From Bifidobacterium cuniculi (lineage in GTDB: Bacteria > Actinomycetota > Actinomycetes > Actinomycetales > Bifidobacteriaceae), in assembly GCF_000741575.1 (NCBI RefSeq), contig NZ_JGYV01000001.1:682001-746000 (forward strand): 64,000 nt of DNA, in the 5' to 3' direction. The stretch's first letter is position 1. Every line of letters starts with the position of its first letter. The translations under genes were made by a program, and so were the position numbers. The notes under the pieces are model-generated. The model was not told the DNA's origin. It worked only from the letters and a program-made list of their open reading frames with translations, and searched no databases. Positions 1 through 8,783 of this stretch are shown here, piece by piece.

Positions 1-2858
1 TCGAGGTCCGGGTCGAGGTTGATGTCCCAGCCGGAGTGCGCCACCCAGCCCAGGTGCAGCTCGAGCACCTGGCCCAGGTTCATTCGGCTCGGCACGCCCA
101 GGGGGTTGAGCATGATGTCGACCGGGGTGCCGTCCTCCAGGAAGGGCATGTCCTCCTCAGGCAGGATGCGCGAGATGACGCCCTTGTTGCCGTGGCGGCC
201 CGAGAGCTTGTCGCCCTGCGTGATCTTGCGGTGCTGCGCGATGTACACGCGAATCATCTGGTTGACGCCGTTGGGCAGCTCGTCGCCGTCCTCCTCGGCA
301 TCCTCGCGGGTGATCTCCTTGACCGCAATCACGGTGCCGGTCTCGCCGTGGGGCACGCGCAGCGAGGTGTCGCGCACCTCGCGGCTCTTCTCGCCGAAGA
401 TGGCACGCAGCAGGCGCTCCTCCGGGGTCAGCTCGGTCTCGCCCTTCGGGGTGACCTTGCCCACGAGGATGTCGCCGGCCTCGACCTCGGCGCCGATGCG
501 GATGATGCCGCGCTCGTCGAGGTTCGCCACCGCGTCCTCGCCCACGTTCGGCAGGTCGCGGGTGATCTCCTCGGCGCCCAGCTTCGTCTCGCGGGCGTCG
601 ATCTCGTACTCCTCGATGTGGATGGAGGACAGCGTGTCGTCCTGCACCAGGCGCTGCGAGATAATCACGGCGTCCTCGTAGTTGTAGCCGTTCCACGGCA
701 TGAAGGCAACCAGCAGGTTCTTGCCCAGCGCCATCTCTCCCTGCTCCGTGGCCGGGCCGTCGGCCAGCACGGTGCCGGCCTCGACGCGCTCGCCGTCGTG
801 GATGAGCGGGACCTGGTTGTAGCAGGTGGTCTGATTGGAGCGCTGGAACTTGGCCAGCTTGTAGCTCGAGGTGGTGCCGTCGTCGTTCATCACGCGGATG
901 ATGTCGGCGGACACGTAGGTGACCACGCCCGGCTTCTCGGCCAGGATCACGTCGCCGGAATCCACCGCGGCGCGCCACTCGGCGCCGGTACCCACCAAGG
1001 GGCGCTCCGACTTGATGAGCGGCACGGCCTGGCGCTGCATATTGGTGCCCATGAGCGCTCGGTGGCCCTCGTCGTGCTCCAGGAACGGGATGAGGGAGGC
1101 GCCCACGGAGACCATCTGGCGCGGGGAGACGTCCATGTAGTCGACCATCTCGACCGGGACGTCCTCCGCCTCGCCGGCGGCGTCACGCACGAGGGCTTCC
1201 TTCTGCACGAAGTCGCCGTTCGCGTCGAGCTCCTGGTTGGCCTGTGCGATGACGTGCTCGACCTCGCGGTCGGCGGTCATGTACACGACCTCGTCGGTCA
1301 CGTGGCCGTTGACGACCTTGCGGTACGGCGTCTCGATGAAGCCGAAGGGGTTGATGCGGCCGAAGGTCGCCAGGGAGCCGATCAGGCCGATGTTCGGGCC
1401 TTCAGGGGACTCGATCGGGCACATGCGGCCGAAGTGGGACGGGTGCACGTCGCGCACCTCCATGGAGGCGCGGTCGCGGCTCAGGCCGCCGGGGCCCAGG
1501 GCCGACAGGCGGCGCTTGTTGGTCACGCCGGCCAGCGGGTTGTTCTGGTCCATGAACTGCGAGAGCTGCGAAGTGCCGAAGAACTCCTTGATGGTGGCGT
1601 TCACCGGGCGGATGTTGATCAGGGACTGCGGGGTGATCGCCTCGGCGTCCTGCGTGGTCATGCGCTCGCGCACCACGCGCTCCATGCGGCTCAGGCCGGT
1701 GCGCAGCTGGTTCTGGATCAGCTCGCCGACCTGGCGGATGCGGCGGTTGCCGAAGTGGTCGATGTCGTCCACGTCCACGCGCAGCTCGACGTCCTCGCCG
1801 TCGCGCTTGCCCGGGAAGGTCGCGCCGCCGGCGTGCAGGGTCACCAGGTACTTGATGGTGGCGATGATGTCCTCGCGGCTCAGACTGCGGTCGTTGTAGT
1901 CCATCTCCAGGCCGAGCTTGCGGTTGATCTTGTAGCGGCCCACGCGCGCCAGGTCGTAGCGCTTGGTGTTGAAGTAGAAGGAGTCGAGCAGGTTCTTGCC
2001 GGCCTCCGGGGTTGCCGCGTCCGCCGGGCGGATCTTGCGGTACAGGTCCACGAGGGCCTCGTCCTGGGAGTCGATGGTCTCCTTCTCCAGGGCGTCGAGC
2101 ACCAGCGGGTAGCCTTCGAAGGCGTCGCGGATCTCCTTGCGGGTCATGCCGATCGCCATGAGGAAGACGATGGCGGACTGCTTGCGCTTGCGGTCCACGC
2201 GCACGCCGAGGAAGTCGCGCTTGTCGATCTCGAACTCGAGCCATGCGCCGCGGCTCGGGATGATCTTCGCGCCGAAGACCTCCTTGTCGGAGGAGCGGTC
2301 ATGCTGGCGGTCGAAGTAGACGCCCGGGGAGCGCACGAGCTGCGAGACGATGACGCGCTCAGTGCCGCCGATGATGAAGGTGCCGTGCGGGGTCTGCAGC
2401 GGGAAGTCGCCCATGAAGACGGTCTGGCTCTTGATCTCGCCGGTCTCGCCGTTCTCGAACTCGGCGTTCACGTACAGCGGGGCACAGTAGGTGTAGTCCT
2501 TCTCCTTGCACTCCTGGACCGTATGGCGCGGCTCCTCGAAGTACGGGTCGGAGAAGGTCAGGCTCATGGTCTGCGCAAAGTTCTCGATCGGGGAGATTTC
2601 CTGGAAGACCTCGTCGAGGCCGGAGACGTGGGCGACGGTGTTGGTGCCGTTGGCCTCGTCCTCCGCCACGCGAGCCTTCCAGCGCTCGTTGCCGATCAGC
2701 CAGTCGAAGCTGTCGGTCTGCACGCCAAGCAGGTACGGTACGTCAATCGGTTCGGCGATGGAGCCGAAATTCACGCGGTCGGAGGCCTTGTGCAGGTCGA
2801 TGTCCTGCTGGTCGGCACGCGCGATGATGGAAGTGCTGTTCGTCGTAGTCTCAGACAA
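1..2858 (-). CDS. rpoB: RNA polymerase beta subunit, 3' end outside window
   Basis: Catalytic beta subunit of RNA polymerase. About 952 N-terminal residues are present; the C-terminus lies beyond base 1. Visible motifs are the rifampicin-pocket stretch [20 protein letters not shown] (codons near 1500-1570), [13 protein letters not shown], and near the window edge [16 protein letters not shown], all diagnostic of RpoB. I chose the TTG start at 2858 because the protein then begins [16 protein letters not shown] and AGGAAC lies about 6 nt upstream; no ATG fits. The base coding for the residue equivalent to E. coli His526 gives Asn (codon at 1518-1520). The gene follows mutY and a small membrane-protein gene on the same strand but has its own promoter region. 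Confidence 0.97.
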   Translation of the reverse strand, partial: MSETTTNSTSIIARADQQDIDLHKASDRVNFGSIAEPIDVPYLLGVQTDSFDWLIGNERWKARVAEDEANGTNTVAHVSGLDEVFQEISPIENFAQTMSLTFSDPYFEEPRHTVQECKEKDYTYCAPLYVNAEFENGETGEIKSQTVFMGDFPLQTPHGTFIIGGTERVIVSQLVRSPGVYFDRQHDRSSDKEVFGAKIIPSRGAWLEFEIDKRDFLGVRVDRKRKQSAIVFLMAIGMTRKEIRDAFEGYPLVLDALEKETIDSQDEALVDLYRKIRPADAATPEAGKNLLDSFYFNTKRYDLARVGRYKINRKLGLEMDYNDRSLSREDIIATIKYLVTLHAGGATFPGKRDGEDVELRVDVDDIDHFGNRRIRQVGELIQNQLRTGLSRMERVVRERMTTQDAEAITPQSLINIRPVNATIKEFFGTSQLSQFMDQNNPLAGVTNKRRLSALGPGGLSRDRASMEVRDVHPSHFGRMCPIESPEGPNIGLIGSLATFGRINPFGFIETPYRKVVNGHVTDEVVYMTADREVEHVIAQANQELDANGDFVQKEALVRDAAGEAEDVPVEMVDYMDVSPRQMVSVGASLIPFLEHDEGHRALMGTNMQRQAVPLIKSERPLVGTGAEWRAAVDSGDVILAEKPGVVTYVSADIIRVMNDDGTTSSYKLAKFQRSNQTTCYNQVPLIHDGERVEAGTVLADGPATEQGEMALGKNLLVAFMPWNGYNYEDAVIISQRLVQDDTLSSIHIEEYEIDARETKLGAEEITRDLPNVGEDAVANLDERGIIRIGAEVEAGDILVGKVTPKGETELTPEERLLRAIFGEKSREVRDTSLRVPHGETGTVIAVKEITREDAEEDGDELPNGVNQMIRVYIAQHRKITQGDKLSGRHGNKGVISRILPEEDMPFLEDGTPVDIMLNPLGVPSRMNLGQVLELHLGWVAHSGWDINLDPDL

Positions 2859-2893
2859 TGGACGTTCCTATCGCTTTCGTTGGTGAAGTGGTT

Positions 2894-2995
2894 ACTGTAC
2901 GGGGAAAGCGCGGGGTCGGCCGCCATATGCCTGACTGCGGGCGCTTCGTCGTTGCAAGCATGCCCGCTATATGACACACTAGACACTGAAAACAA
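2894..2995 (-). promoter_or_regulatory. Putative rpoB promoters
   Basis: On the minus strand, TTGTTT (2995-2990) and TATAGC (2971-2966) are separated by 18 bp, a plausible sigma-A promoter about 110 bp before the rpoB start. A second -10-like hexamer TACAGT (2899-2894) lies about 36 bp before the start. The flanking 2859-3068 stretch is visibly more AT-rich than the genes. These are pattern matches only. Confidence 0.45.
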
Positions 2996-3068
2996 AACTC
3001 TAGTATTTCCAACGAATCTTCACAAGCCGACATTCCCGAATGTGACGAATCTCACATTCCGCGCGCCG

Positions 3069-3788
3069 TCACTGTACCTGGATCGTCACCGGCTTGCTGG
3101 TCACCTTCGGGTCATCCGCCAGCTCGAGCTGCGCCACGTAGGTGCCGCGGTCGACCTTCGGCAGCTCGGCATCGGCCACGCATTCGTCGCCCGAACGGTT
3201 CGTGTTCCACGTCATCTTCTGCTCGTCGTCCACCGACTCCATGAGCAGCAGCGGCCGGTAGCCGTCCTCGCAGGCGTCGGAACGCCATACGGTGTCGTCG
3301 CCCGAGGTGATCACCAGCACGCGGCCGTCGTCGGCGCCGTCGACGTAGCAGCCCTCCGGGTCCTTGCCCACATACGTCATCTTCGCGGTGAACTCCAGGG
3401 ATCCGCCCACCGGCACCGTGGTGGAGGCGGGCACCAGCTCGAGCTCGATGTCCTTGTCCGAGCAGGCCGCCACCTTGCTCTTGACGGCCGGCGACGGCGC
3501 CGCCGAGCGGGACACGCTCATGCGGTCGGCGGAGCCGAGCCACGCATGCGCACCGCCCACGCCGCGCGCGATGCTGTAGATGCAGAACACGATGAGCGCG
3601 AGCGCCAGCAGCGCGCCGCCGAAGACGATGAGCCGGCGACGCCGGTACATCGCGCGCTTCTTCTTCGACATCTTCCTCTTGCGCGGCTTCTTCGGGGCGT
3701 TGCCGGACGCGGCGGCGCGCGCGGCGTTGCGTGCGCCGCCGCGCGTGGCGTAGGTGCGGATCTTGTCGTTCGTGGGTCGGCTCGGCAT
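3069..3788 (-). CDS. Single-pass membrane protein of unknown function
   Basis: 239 residues. A very basic N-terminal cytoplasmic segment (residues about 1-52, rich in K and R, including KKPRKRKMSKKKR) is followed by one hydrophobic helix (about 53-74) and an extracytoplasmic domain that begins after a Ser/Pro/Ala linker. The outer domain has a beta-sandwich-like pattern, four cysteines that could form disulfides, and ends in TVQLELADD..VTIQVQ-type strands. I do not recognise a named family. The start at 3788 is supported by TAGACT ending 7 nt upstream (3801-3796), implying a leaderless transcript; an in-frame GTG at 3794 is the alternative. It lies 35 bp downstream of mutY and upstream of rpoB on the same strand. 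Confidence 0.75.
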   Translation of the reverse strand: MPSRPTNDKIRTYATRGGARNAARAAASGNAPKKPRKRKMSKKKRAMYRRRRLIVFGGALLALALIVFCIYSIARGVGGAHAWLGSADRMSVSRSAAPSPAVKSKVAACSDKDIELELVPASTTVPVGGSLEFTAKMTYVGKDPEGCYVDGADDGRVLVITSGDDTVWRSDACEDGYRPLLLMESVDDEQKMTWNTNRSGDECVADAELPKVDRGTYVAQLELADDPKVTSKPVTIQVQ

Positions 3789-3823
3789 GCGCACCAGTCT
3801 ACCCGTGCGCCAGCCCCATGCGC

Positions 3824-4750
3824 TCAGCGCGGCAGGCGCAGCGCGTGGCCGTCGACGATCTCGATGAGCCCGTCCTCGTCCAGCGAGGCGATGCAGCGGT
3901 CGAGCTGCACGCGGTCCTCCCACAGCGCCGCGGCGTCGTCGTAGGCGAGCACGCTACCGGCGGGCAGTTCGCGCAGGGCGTGCAGGATCTTGCCGCGCAC
4001 CTGCCGGTCGGTGCCAGCGAAGCGTTGGCGCGGCCGGGTGCGCCGCTGGCCCAGGTGCGGCCAGCCGAGCTCCAGAAACAGGCAGGCGGCGGCCAGCGGG
4101 CAGTCGTCGCACTGCGGCGTCTTGGGCAGGCACACCGTGGCGCCGACTTCCATGATTGCCTGGTTCCAGGTGACCGACGCGCGCGCGTCGCCGGGCAGCA
4201 CCAGCCGGGCGAGCTCGCGTTCGGCGGGCGTGGCGGAGCCGCCGAGCGACTCCTCGCCCAGGAACGCGCGGCTCAGGACGCGGCGGATGTTGGTGTCGAT
4301 GACGGCGATGCGCCTGCCGAAGGCGAAGCTGAGGACGGCGCTGGCCGTGTAGTCGCCGATGCCGGGCAGCGCGACGAGCCGGTCATAGTCGTCGGGCAGA
4401 CGGTCGTCGTACTCGTCGGCGACGACCTTGGCGCATTCCTGCAGCCGCAGGGCGCGCCTGGGGTAGCCGAGCCTCCCCCAGGCGGTGATGACGTCGGACT
4501 TGGCGGCGCCGGCCAGCGCGGCGGCGTCGGGCCAGCGTTCCATCCACGCCTCCCAGTAGGGCACGACGCGGCTCATCTGCGTCTGCTGGCTCATGACCTC
4601 GCACACGAGCACGCCCCACGGGGTGGTGCGGCCGAAGCGCCAGGGCAGGTCGCGGGCATGGGACTGCCACCAGGCGGCCAGCGGCGCGCGCATCGCGAAC
4701 GCCTCGCCGACCAGTCGGTCGGCCTGTGTGTGGGTGAATTGTGTCGCCAT
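3824..4750 (-). CDS. mutY: Adenine DNA glycosylase MutY
   Basis: Removes adenine mispaired with 8-oxoguanine in base excision repair. The 308-residue product has the HhH-GPD fold: EVMSQQTQ carrying the catalytic Glu, the helix-hairpin-helix LPGIGDYTASAVLSFAFG, then IDTNIRR with the catalytic Asp, and a [4Fe-4S] cluster motif C-X6-C-X2-C-X5-C (CLPKTPQCDDCPLAAAC). After the cluster only about 85 residues remain, ending in a helical, winged-helix-like segment (FAGTDRQVRGKILHALREL), so the usual NUDIX-like 8-oxoG recognition domain of longer MutY proteins is short or replaced. The ATG at 4750 has GAGG upstream. The gene is divergent from trmL. Confidence 0.93.
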   Translation of the reverse strand: MATQFTHTQADRLVGEAFAMRAPLAAWWQSHARDLPWRFGRTTPWGVLVCEVMSQQTQMSRVVPYWEAWMERWPDAAALAGAAKSDVITAWGRLGYPRRALRLQECAKVVADEYDDRLPDDYDRLVALPGIGDYTASAVLSFAFGRRIAVIDTNIRRVLSRAFLGEESLGGSATPAERELARLVLPGDARASVTWNQAIMEVGATVCLPKTPQCDDCPLAAACLFLELGWPHLGQRRTRPRQRFAGTDRQVRGKILHALRELPAGSVLAYDDAAALWEDRVQLDRCIASLDEDGLIEIVDGHALRLPR

Positions 4751-4813
4751 AGTCGCCTCATTGTAGCTACCGACCCTCCCGCCTGGAACGGCCTGTCTTG
4801 ATCCTGTCCTGGC

Positions 4814-4928
4814 GCCTGACACATTTTCGGTGGCCCGGAAAATTGTGTAGGCCTCCAGGCTGCACAATTCCAAATTGTGCAGCCTGGAGGCCTACACAAT
4901 TTTCCGGGCCACCGAAAATGTGTCAGGC
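4814..4928. repeat. Perfect 56-bp inverted repeat, D-type
   Basis: Arms 4814-4869 and 4873-4928 are perfectly complementary over 56 bp around a 3-nt loop (CCA). Within the arms are AAAATTGTGTAGGCCT and GCTGCACAATT, which recur in the inverted repeat at 36643-36742. The element sits between the divergent genes mutY and trmL, where no transcript is expected to end, so a plain terminator role does not explain it. Confidence 0.95.
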
Positions 4929-4965
4929 CACGCCCTGTCAGCGGCACGGCGTTATCTTGTGTCTC

Positions 4966-5601
4966 ATGACGAATGACAATCCTGAGGCGCAGGTCGAGAA
5001 GATGTTCGAGTACGGCTACCGCAAGTCCGGCTACGGCCCCGACGAACTGGTGACCGACGCGCACGGCAACCCGATTTCCGTGGTCGACGCGATGCTCTCG
5101 CCGGCCGACGCCGCGCAGATGCAGACGTCGACGCCGCACCTGTGCTACTACTCGCCGCGCATCCCGGGCAACACCGGCTCGGCGATCCGGCTGTGCGCGG
5201 TGACGGGCACGATCCTGCACCTGGTGGAGCCGCTCGGCTTCAACCTGCGCGACACGAAGCTGCGGCGCGCGGGCCTCGACTACCATGACATGGCGCACGT
5301 GGTGCTCCACCCCGACTTCGACAGCCTGGTGGAGTCGATGCCCGATTCGCGCATCATCGCTTTCACCGCGCATGCGACGAAGCTGTACACGGAGGTGGAG
5401 TACCGGCCGACCGACATCCTGCTGTTCGGCCCGGAACCGGGCAACATCCCCGACCCGATGGACATCATGGCAGGCCCGCACGTCGCCGAGCAGGTGCGAC
5501 TGCCGATGCGGCCGAGCCTGAGGAGCCTGAACCTGACCAACTGCGCGTCGATCGCCATCTACGAGGCCTGGCGGCAGCTCGGCTTCGCCGGCGGCCAGTG
5601 A
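4966..5601 (+). CDS. trmL: tRNA (cytidine/uridine-2'-O-)-methyltransferase, TrmL-like SPOUT enzyme
   Basis: 211 residues. The SPOUT methyltransferase motifs are present: an N-terminal PRIPGNTGSAIRLCAVTG segment, LLFGPEPGNIPD in the middle, and the C-terminal knot sequence RPSLRSLNLTNCASIAIYEAWRQ. The length is slightly above that of TrmL because of about 40 extra N-terminal residues. Members 2'-O-methylate the wobble nucleotide 34 of certain tRNAs with S-adenosylmethionine; the exact target here is inferred from family. ATG 4966 lacks a Shine-Dalgarno sequence, but TATCTT (4953-4958) ends 7 nt before it, suggesting leaderless translation. Convergent with the DUF711 gene. Confidence 0.85.
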   Translation: MTNDNPEAQVEKMFEYGYRKSGYGPDELVTDAHGNPISVVDAMLSPADAAQMQTSTPHLCYYSPRIPGNTGSAIRLCAVTGTILHLVEPLGFNLRDTKLRRAGLDYHDMAHVVLHPDFDSLVESMPDSRIIAFTAHATKLYTEVEYRPTDILLFGPEPGNIPDPMDIMAGPHVAEQVRLPMRPSLRSLNLTNCASIAIYEAWRQLGFAGGQ

Positions 5602-5603
5602 TT

Positions 5604-5663
5604 GGCAGCGGCACTCCCAGAAAAGTCACGGAAAAACGAGAGATTTCTCGGACAGCCGCTGCC
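5604..5663. terminator. Convergent terminator with B-type module
   Basis: GGCAGCGGC (5604-5612) pairs with GCCGCTGCC (5655-5663). The interior holds one copy of module B; on the minus strand CGAGA-AATC-TCTCG is a small hairpin followed directly by TTTTT. It lies 2 bp after the trmL stop and 2 bp before the DUF711 stop, so it can serve both convergent genes. Confidence 0.75.
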
Positions 5664-5665
5664 GC

Positions 5666-7030
5666 TCAGTTCTTGAAGCTGTGGATCGGCGCGGGGATGC
5701 GGCCGCCTCGGTTCACGAAGGCGGAGCAGTCGGACTGGTTGACGGGCATGATCGGCGCGTAGCCCATCAGGCCGCCGAAGTTCGCCATCTCCCCCACGGT
5801 CTTGCCGATCACGGGGATGATGCGCACGGCGGTGGTCTTCTGGTTGACCATGCCGATGGCGGATTCGTCGGCGATGATGCCGGAGATCGTGGAGGCGGGG
5901 GTGTCGCCGGGGATGGCGATCATGTCGAGGCCGACGGAGCACACGCAGGTCATCGCCTCGAGCTTCTCGATGGTCAGGCAGCCGGATTCGGCGGCGTCGA
6001 TCATGTTCTTGTCTTCGGAGACGGGGATGAAGGCGCCGGACAGGCCGCCCACGTAGGAGGACGCCATGATGCCGCCCTTCTTGACCTGGTCGTTGAGCAT
6101 GGCCAGGGCCGCCGTGGTGCCGGGGCCGCCGACCTGCGCCAGGCCCATCTTCTCGAGGACCTCGCCCACGGAGTCGCCCACCGCGGGGGTGGGTGCCAGG
6201 GATAGGTCGATGATGCCGAAGGGCACGCCGAGGCGCTTGGAGGCCTCCTGAGCGACGAGCTGGCCGACGCGCGTGATCTTGAAGGCGGTGCGCTTGATGG
6301 TCTCGCACAGGAACTCGAAGTCCTTGCCTTCCGCGGCGTCGAGCGCGCGGGAGACCACGCCGGGGCCGGAGACGCCCACGTTGACCACCGCGTCGCCCTC
6401 GGTCACGCCGTGGAAGCCGCCCGCCATGAAGGGATTGTCGTCGGGCGCGTTGCAGAAGGCCACGAACTTGACGCAGCCGTAGGAGTCGTTGTCGGCGGTC
6501 GACTCGGCGATCTCCTTGATGATGTGGCCGAGCATGGCCACCGCGTTCATGTCGATGCCGGTCTTCGTGGAGCCCACGTTCACCGAGGAGCACACGATGT
6601 CCGTCTCGCTCAGCGCCTGCGGCAGCGAGCGGATGAGCAGTTCCTCCGCCGGCGTCATCGACTTGGAGACGAGTGCGGAGTATCCGCCGATGAGGTCGAC
6701 GCCGACGGTCTTGGCGGCGCGGTCGAGCGCATGCGCGATCTTCACGAAGTCGCCGGTGGTCGTGCAGCAGGCGGCGCCGACGAGCGCGATCGGCGTGACG
6801 GTGATGCGCTTGTTGACGATGGGGATGCCGAAGTCGCGTTCGATCGACTCGCCCGTGGCCACGAGGTCCTTCGCGTACCTGACGATCTTGCCGTAGATCG
6901 CCTCGCAGGTCTCGTCGACGTCGGCGCGGGCGCAGTCCATGAGGTTGATGCCCATGGTGATGGTGCGCACGTCGAGCTTTTCCTGTTCGATCATCTGGTT
7001 CGTCTCGTGGACTTCCATGATGTTGAGCAT
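5666..7030 (-). CDS. DUF711 / UPF0210 (PFL) family protein
   Basis: 454 residues, the usual length of the family. The N-terminus [23 protein letters not shown] and the glycine-rich stretches such as [20 protein letters not shown] and [21 protein letters not shown] identify it. No enzyme reaction is firmly assigned to the family; it is soluble and cytoplasmic. The strong Shine-Dalgarno GGAAGGAA precedes ATG 7030. It is co-oriented with the ACT-domain gene 36 bp upstream; this two-gene arrangement is conserved in many Gram-positive bacteria, which suggests that the ACT protein senses a small ligand for the larger partner (inference). Confidence 0.92.
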   Translation of the reverse strand: MLNIMEVHETNQMIEQEKLDVRTITMGINLMDCARADVDETCEAIYGKIVRYAKDLVATGESIERDFGIPIVNKRITVTPIALVGAACCTTTGDFVKIAHALDRAAKTVGVDLIGGYSALVSKSMTPAEELLIRSLPQALSETDIVCSSVNVGSTKTGIDMNAVAMLGHIIKEIAESTADNDSYGCVKFVAFCNAPDDNPFMAGGFHGVTEGDAVVNVGVSGPGVVSRALDAAEGKDFEFLCETIKRTAFKITRVGQLVAQEASKRLGVPFGIIDLSLAPTPAVGDSVGEVLEKMGLAQVGGPGTTAALAMLNDQVKKGGIMASSYVGGLSGAFIPVSEDKNMIDAAESGCLTIEKLEAMTCVCSVGLDMIAIPGDTPASTISGIIADESAIGMVNQKTTAVRIIPVIGKTVGEMANFGGLMGYAPIMPVNQSDCSAFVNRGGRIPAPIHSFKN

Positions 7031-7066
7031 GGCGGTTCCTTCCGGATTGCAGGGGTGGATGCGCGC

Positions 7067-7339
7067 TCAGACGCGGTGCATGCTGGTGAAGATCTCCTCG
7101 CGCTGGCAGCGGATGCGCACGCCGATCTGCCCGCCCAGCTCCTCGAGGTCGCCGACGACCGTCTCGAAGGCGACGTCCGTGTTCGCGCAGTCGACGATCA
7201 TCATCATGTTGAAGAAGCCGTCGATGATGGTCTGCGAGATGTCCAGCACGTTCACGTGGTGTTCCGAGAGGTACGTGCACACGCGCGCGATGATGCCGAC
7301 GGTGTCCTGGCCGACGACGGTGATGATTGCCTTGTCCAT
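7067..7339 (-). CDS. ACT domain protein (UPF0237)
   Basis: 90 residues comprising a single ACT domain: MDKAIITVVGQDTVGIIARVC with the ligand-loop glycine, then a second half with strand FNMMMIVDC and a helix. ACT domains bind amino acids or other small ligands and regulate partners. ATG 7339 follows GGGAGA at a suitable distance. It is the first gene of a two-gene unit with the DUF711 protein. Ligand unknown. Confidence 0.88.
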   Translation of the reverse strand: MDKAIITVVGQDTVGIIARVCTYLSEHHVNVLDISQTIIDGFFNMMMIVDCANTDVAFETVVGDLEELGGQIGVRIRCQREEIFTSMHRV

Positions 7340-7402
7340 GTCTCTCCCTTGGTACTGCGCGGCGGCGTACCCGCCTGCGACGGTCAGCTCGCACAAGTAT
7401 AT

Positions 7403-7433
7403 GGAACAGCCGCGCCAAAGGCGCGGCTGATTC
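7403..7433 (-). terminator. Stem-loop downstream of the sortase gene
   Basis: CAGCCGCGCC (7407-7416) pairs with GGCGCGGCTG (7420-7429) around AAA, with weaker pairing outside. It lies between the sortase stop and the ACT gene on the same strand. There is no clear T-run after the stem, so termination strength is uncertain. Confidence 0.6.
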
Positions 7434-7453
7434 CGTTGTTCGAACGTCGCCCG

Positions 7454-8506
7454 TCAGCGACGGTGGGCGTGGTGGCTGATGACGACCTTGCGGCGGCGTA
7501 CCTGCACGAACAGGACGGTGCCGATGGCCAGCAGCGTGACGACGAGGATGGCCACGGTGATGGCGATGTCCTGGCGCAGCGCCTCGTCCTTGAAGTCGAC
7601 CCGGTCCTGCTCGGTGGCCGGCGTCGGGATGCGGTGGCCGGTCACGATGAGCCGGTGTGAGTTGACACCGTAGGGCGTGCACGTCATGAGGCTCACCAGG
7701 TCCCGCCCCTCCTGGATGGCCAGCGGGTCGGTGTTGTCGGGCAGCACCACGTTAATGTCGTCTACCTGGTAGGTGAGCACGTCGTCGTAGACGGTGACCG
7801 TGAAGGTGTCGCCCTTCTCCAGGGTGTCGAGTCCGGTGAACAGCATGGCGCTGGGCAGGCCGGTGTGGCCGGTGATCACCGCGTGCGTCGACTCGCCGCC
7901 GACCGGGAAGCTCGAACCGGGCATGTGCCCGGCGGCGATCTGCAGCACAGCCTCGCTGGTGCCGTGGTAGATCGGCAAGCGCGTCTTGATCTTCGGGATG
8001 GTGATGTAGCCCATGATGCCCACGCCGGCGGGGTCGAGGATGGAGTCGTAGACCTTCATCTCCTCCTCGGTGGGCAGGAAGCGTCCCACGCCCTGTCCCA
8101 CGAGGCTCTCGTTGTACTCCTTGGCACGCTTGAGCTGCTCGTCGCGCTCCTCCTGCGAGGTGTCCTCGACGGCCTCCACGTAGGAGGCGACGGCCTTGGA
8201 GGACACGTGGCGGTTCCACGCGTCGGCGATCGTGGGGTACAGGATCAGGCCCACGCCCACCAGCAGCAGCGCGCACATGGCGGCCAGCGCCACCCAGAAC
8301 TGCCGGTTCTTGCGCTTCTTGAGCGCCGCCTGCTCGGGGCTGGTCTTCTCGACGACGAGGTCGTCGAACTGCGGCGCGTCGGCGTGGCCAGCGCGGCCGT
8401 CCCCGGCCGCCAGCACGTCGTCCGACGCTTCCAGACCGTCGGCCCGGACATCGTCATCGTTGAATTCGTCGAGATCTTCCGGTTCGTAGTCGTCGCGTCC
8501 GCTCAT
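7454..8506 (-). CDS. Class C sortase (pilus-type), orphan
   Basis: 350 residues. Acidic N-terminal cytoplasmic tail (1-65), transmembrane helix (about 70-90), class C hallmark YDSILDPAGVGIMGYITIPK with the DP lid residues, catalytic His in VITGHTGLP, catalytic Cys in LMTCTPYGVNSHRLIVTGH with the Arg a few residues later, and a second transmembrane helix (about 313-334) before a basic tail. Such enzymes polymerise LPXTG-type pilins and join cell-wall proteins through a thioacyl intermediate. No pilin gene is adjacent, which is unusual for class C. The only sorting-signal protein in the window is the LAVTG protein at 29454-31730. ATG 8506 has GGAAGG upstream. Confidence 0.9.
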   Translation of the reverse strand: MSGRDDYEPEDLDEFNDDDVRADGLEASDDVLAAGDGRAGHADAPQFDDLVVEKTSPEQAALKKRKNRQFWVALAAMCALLLVGVGLILYPTIADAWNRHVSSKAVASYVEAVEDTSQEERDEQLKRAKEYNESLVGQGVGRFLPTEEEMKVYDSILDPAGVGIMGYITIPKIKTRLPIYHGTSEAVLQIAAGHMPGSSFPVGGESTHAVITGHTGLPSAMLFTGLDTLEKGDTFTVTVYDDVLTYQVDDINVVLPDNTDPLAIQEGRDLVSLMTCTPYGVNSHRLIVTGHRIPTPATEQDRVDFKDEALRQDIAITVAILVVTLLAIGTVLFVQVRRRKVVISHHAHRR

Positions 8507-8735
8507 CGCACCTGCCTTCCCATGTCTGCGCCCGCGGGCGTCTCCACTGCTTACACTCGTGTCTATTCTGTGAGCTTAACGCAGGGGTGAACGGGGATCC
8601 AGTCCATCATGCGGACTTTTACCGATCCTTTGCGATCGGCGGCGGTGACCGGAGCGGCCGAGCAGCCGCAGGCCGACCGCGTCGTCGGCGATCGGCCATG
8701 CGGCCAGCCGTCGGGGAGGAGACCCCTTTGGGCAT

Positions 8736-8775
8736 GCCGCGTCGGCAGCCGACCGAGGATGGCTGCCGACGCGGC
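8736..8775 (-). terminator. Stem-loop after galK
   Basis: Perfect 15-bp arms GCCGCGTCGGCAGCC (8736-8750) and GGCTGCCGACGCGGC (8761-8775) with a 10-nt loop lie 8 bp beyond the galK stop. No T-run follows on the minus strand. The rest of 8507-8735 holds the sortase promoter region and nothing else I recognise. Confidence 0.6.
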
Positions 8776-8783
8776 CGGAAGGG

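Noticed and set aside
1500-1570. Calling the strain rifampicin resistant
   Set aside because: A single residue difference without a genus-wide comparison cannot support a phenotype.
36-3944. A 1302-codon plus-strand frame opposite rpoB
   Set aside because: The minus strand encodes RpoB with all motifs; the plus frame is a composition artefact.
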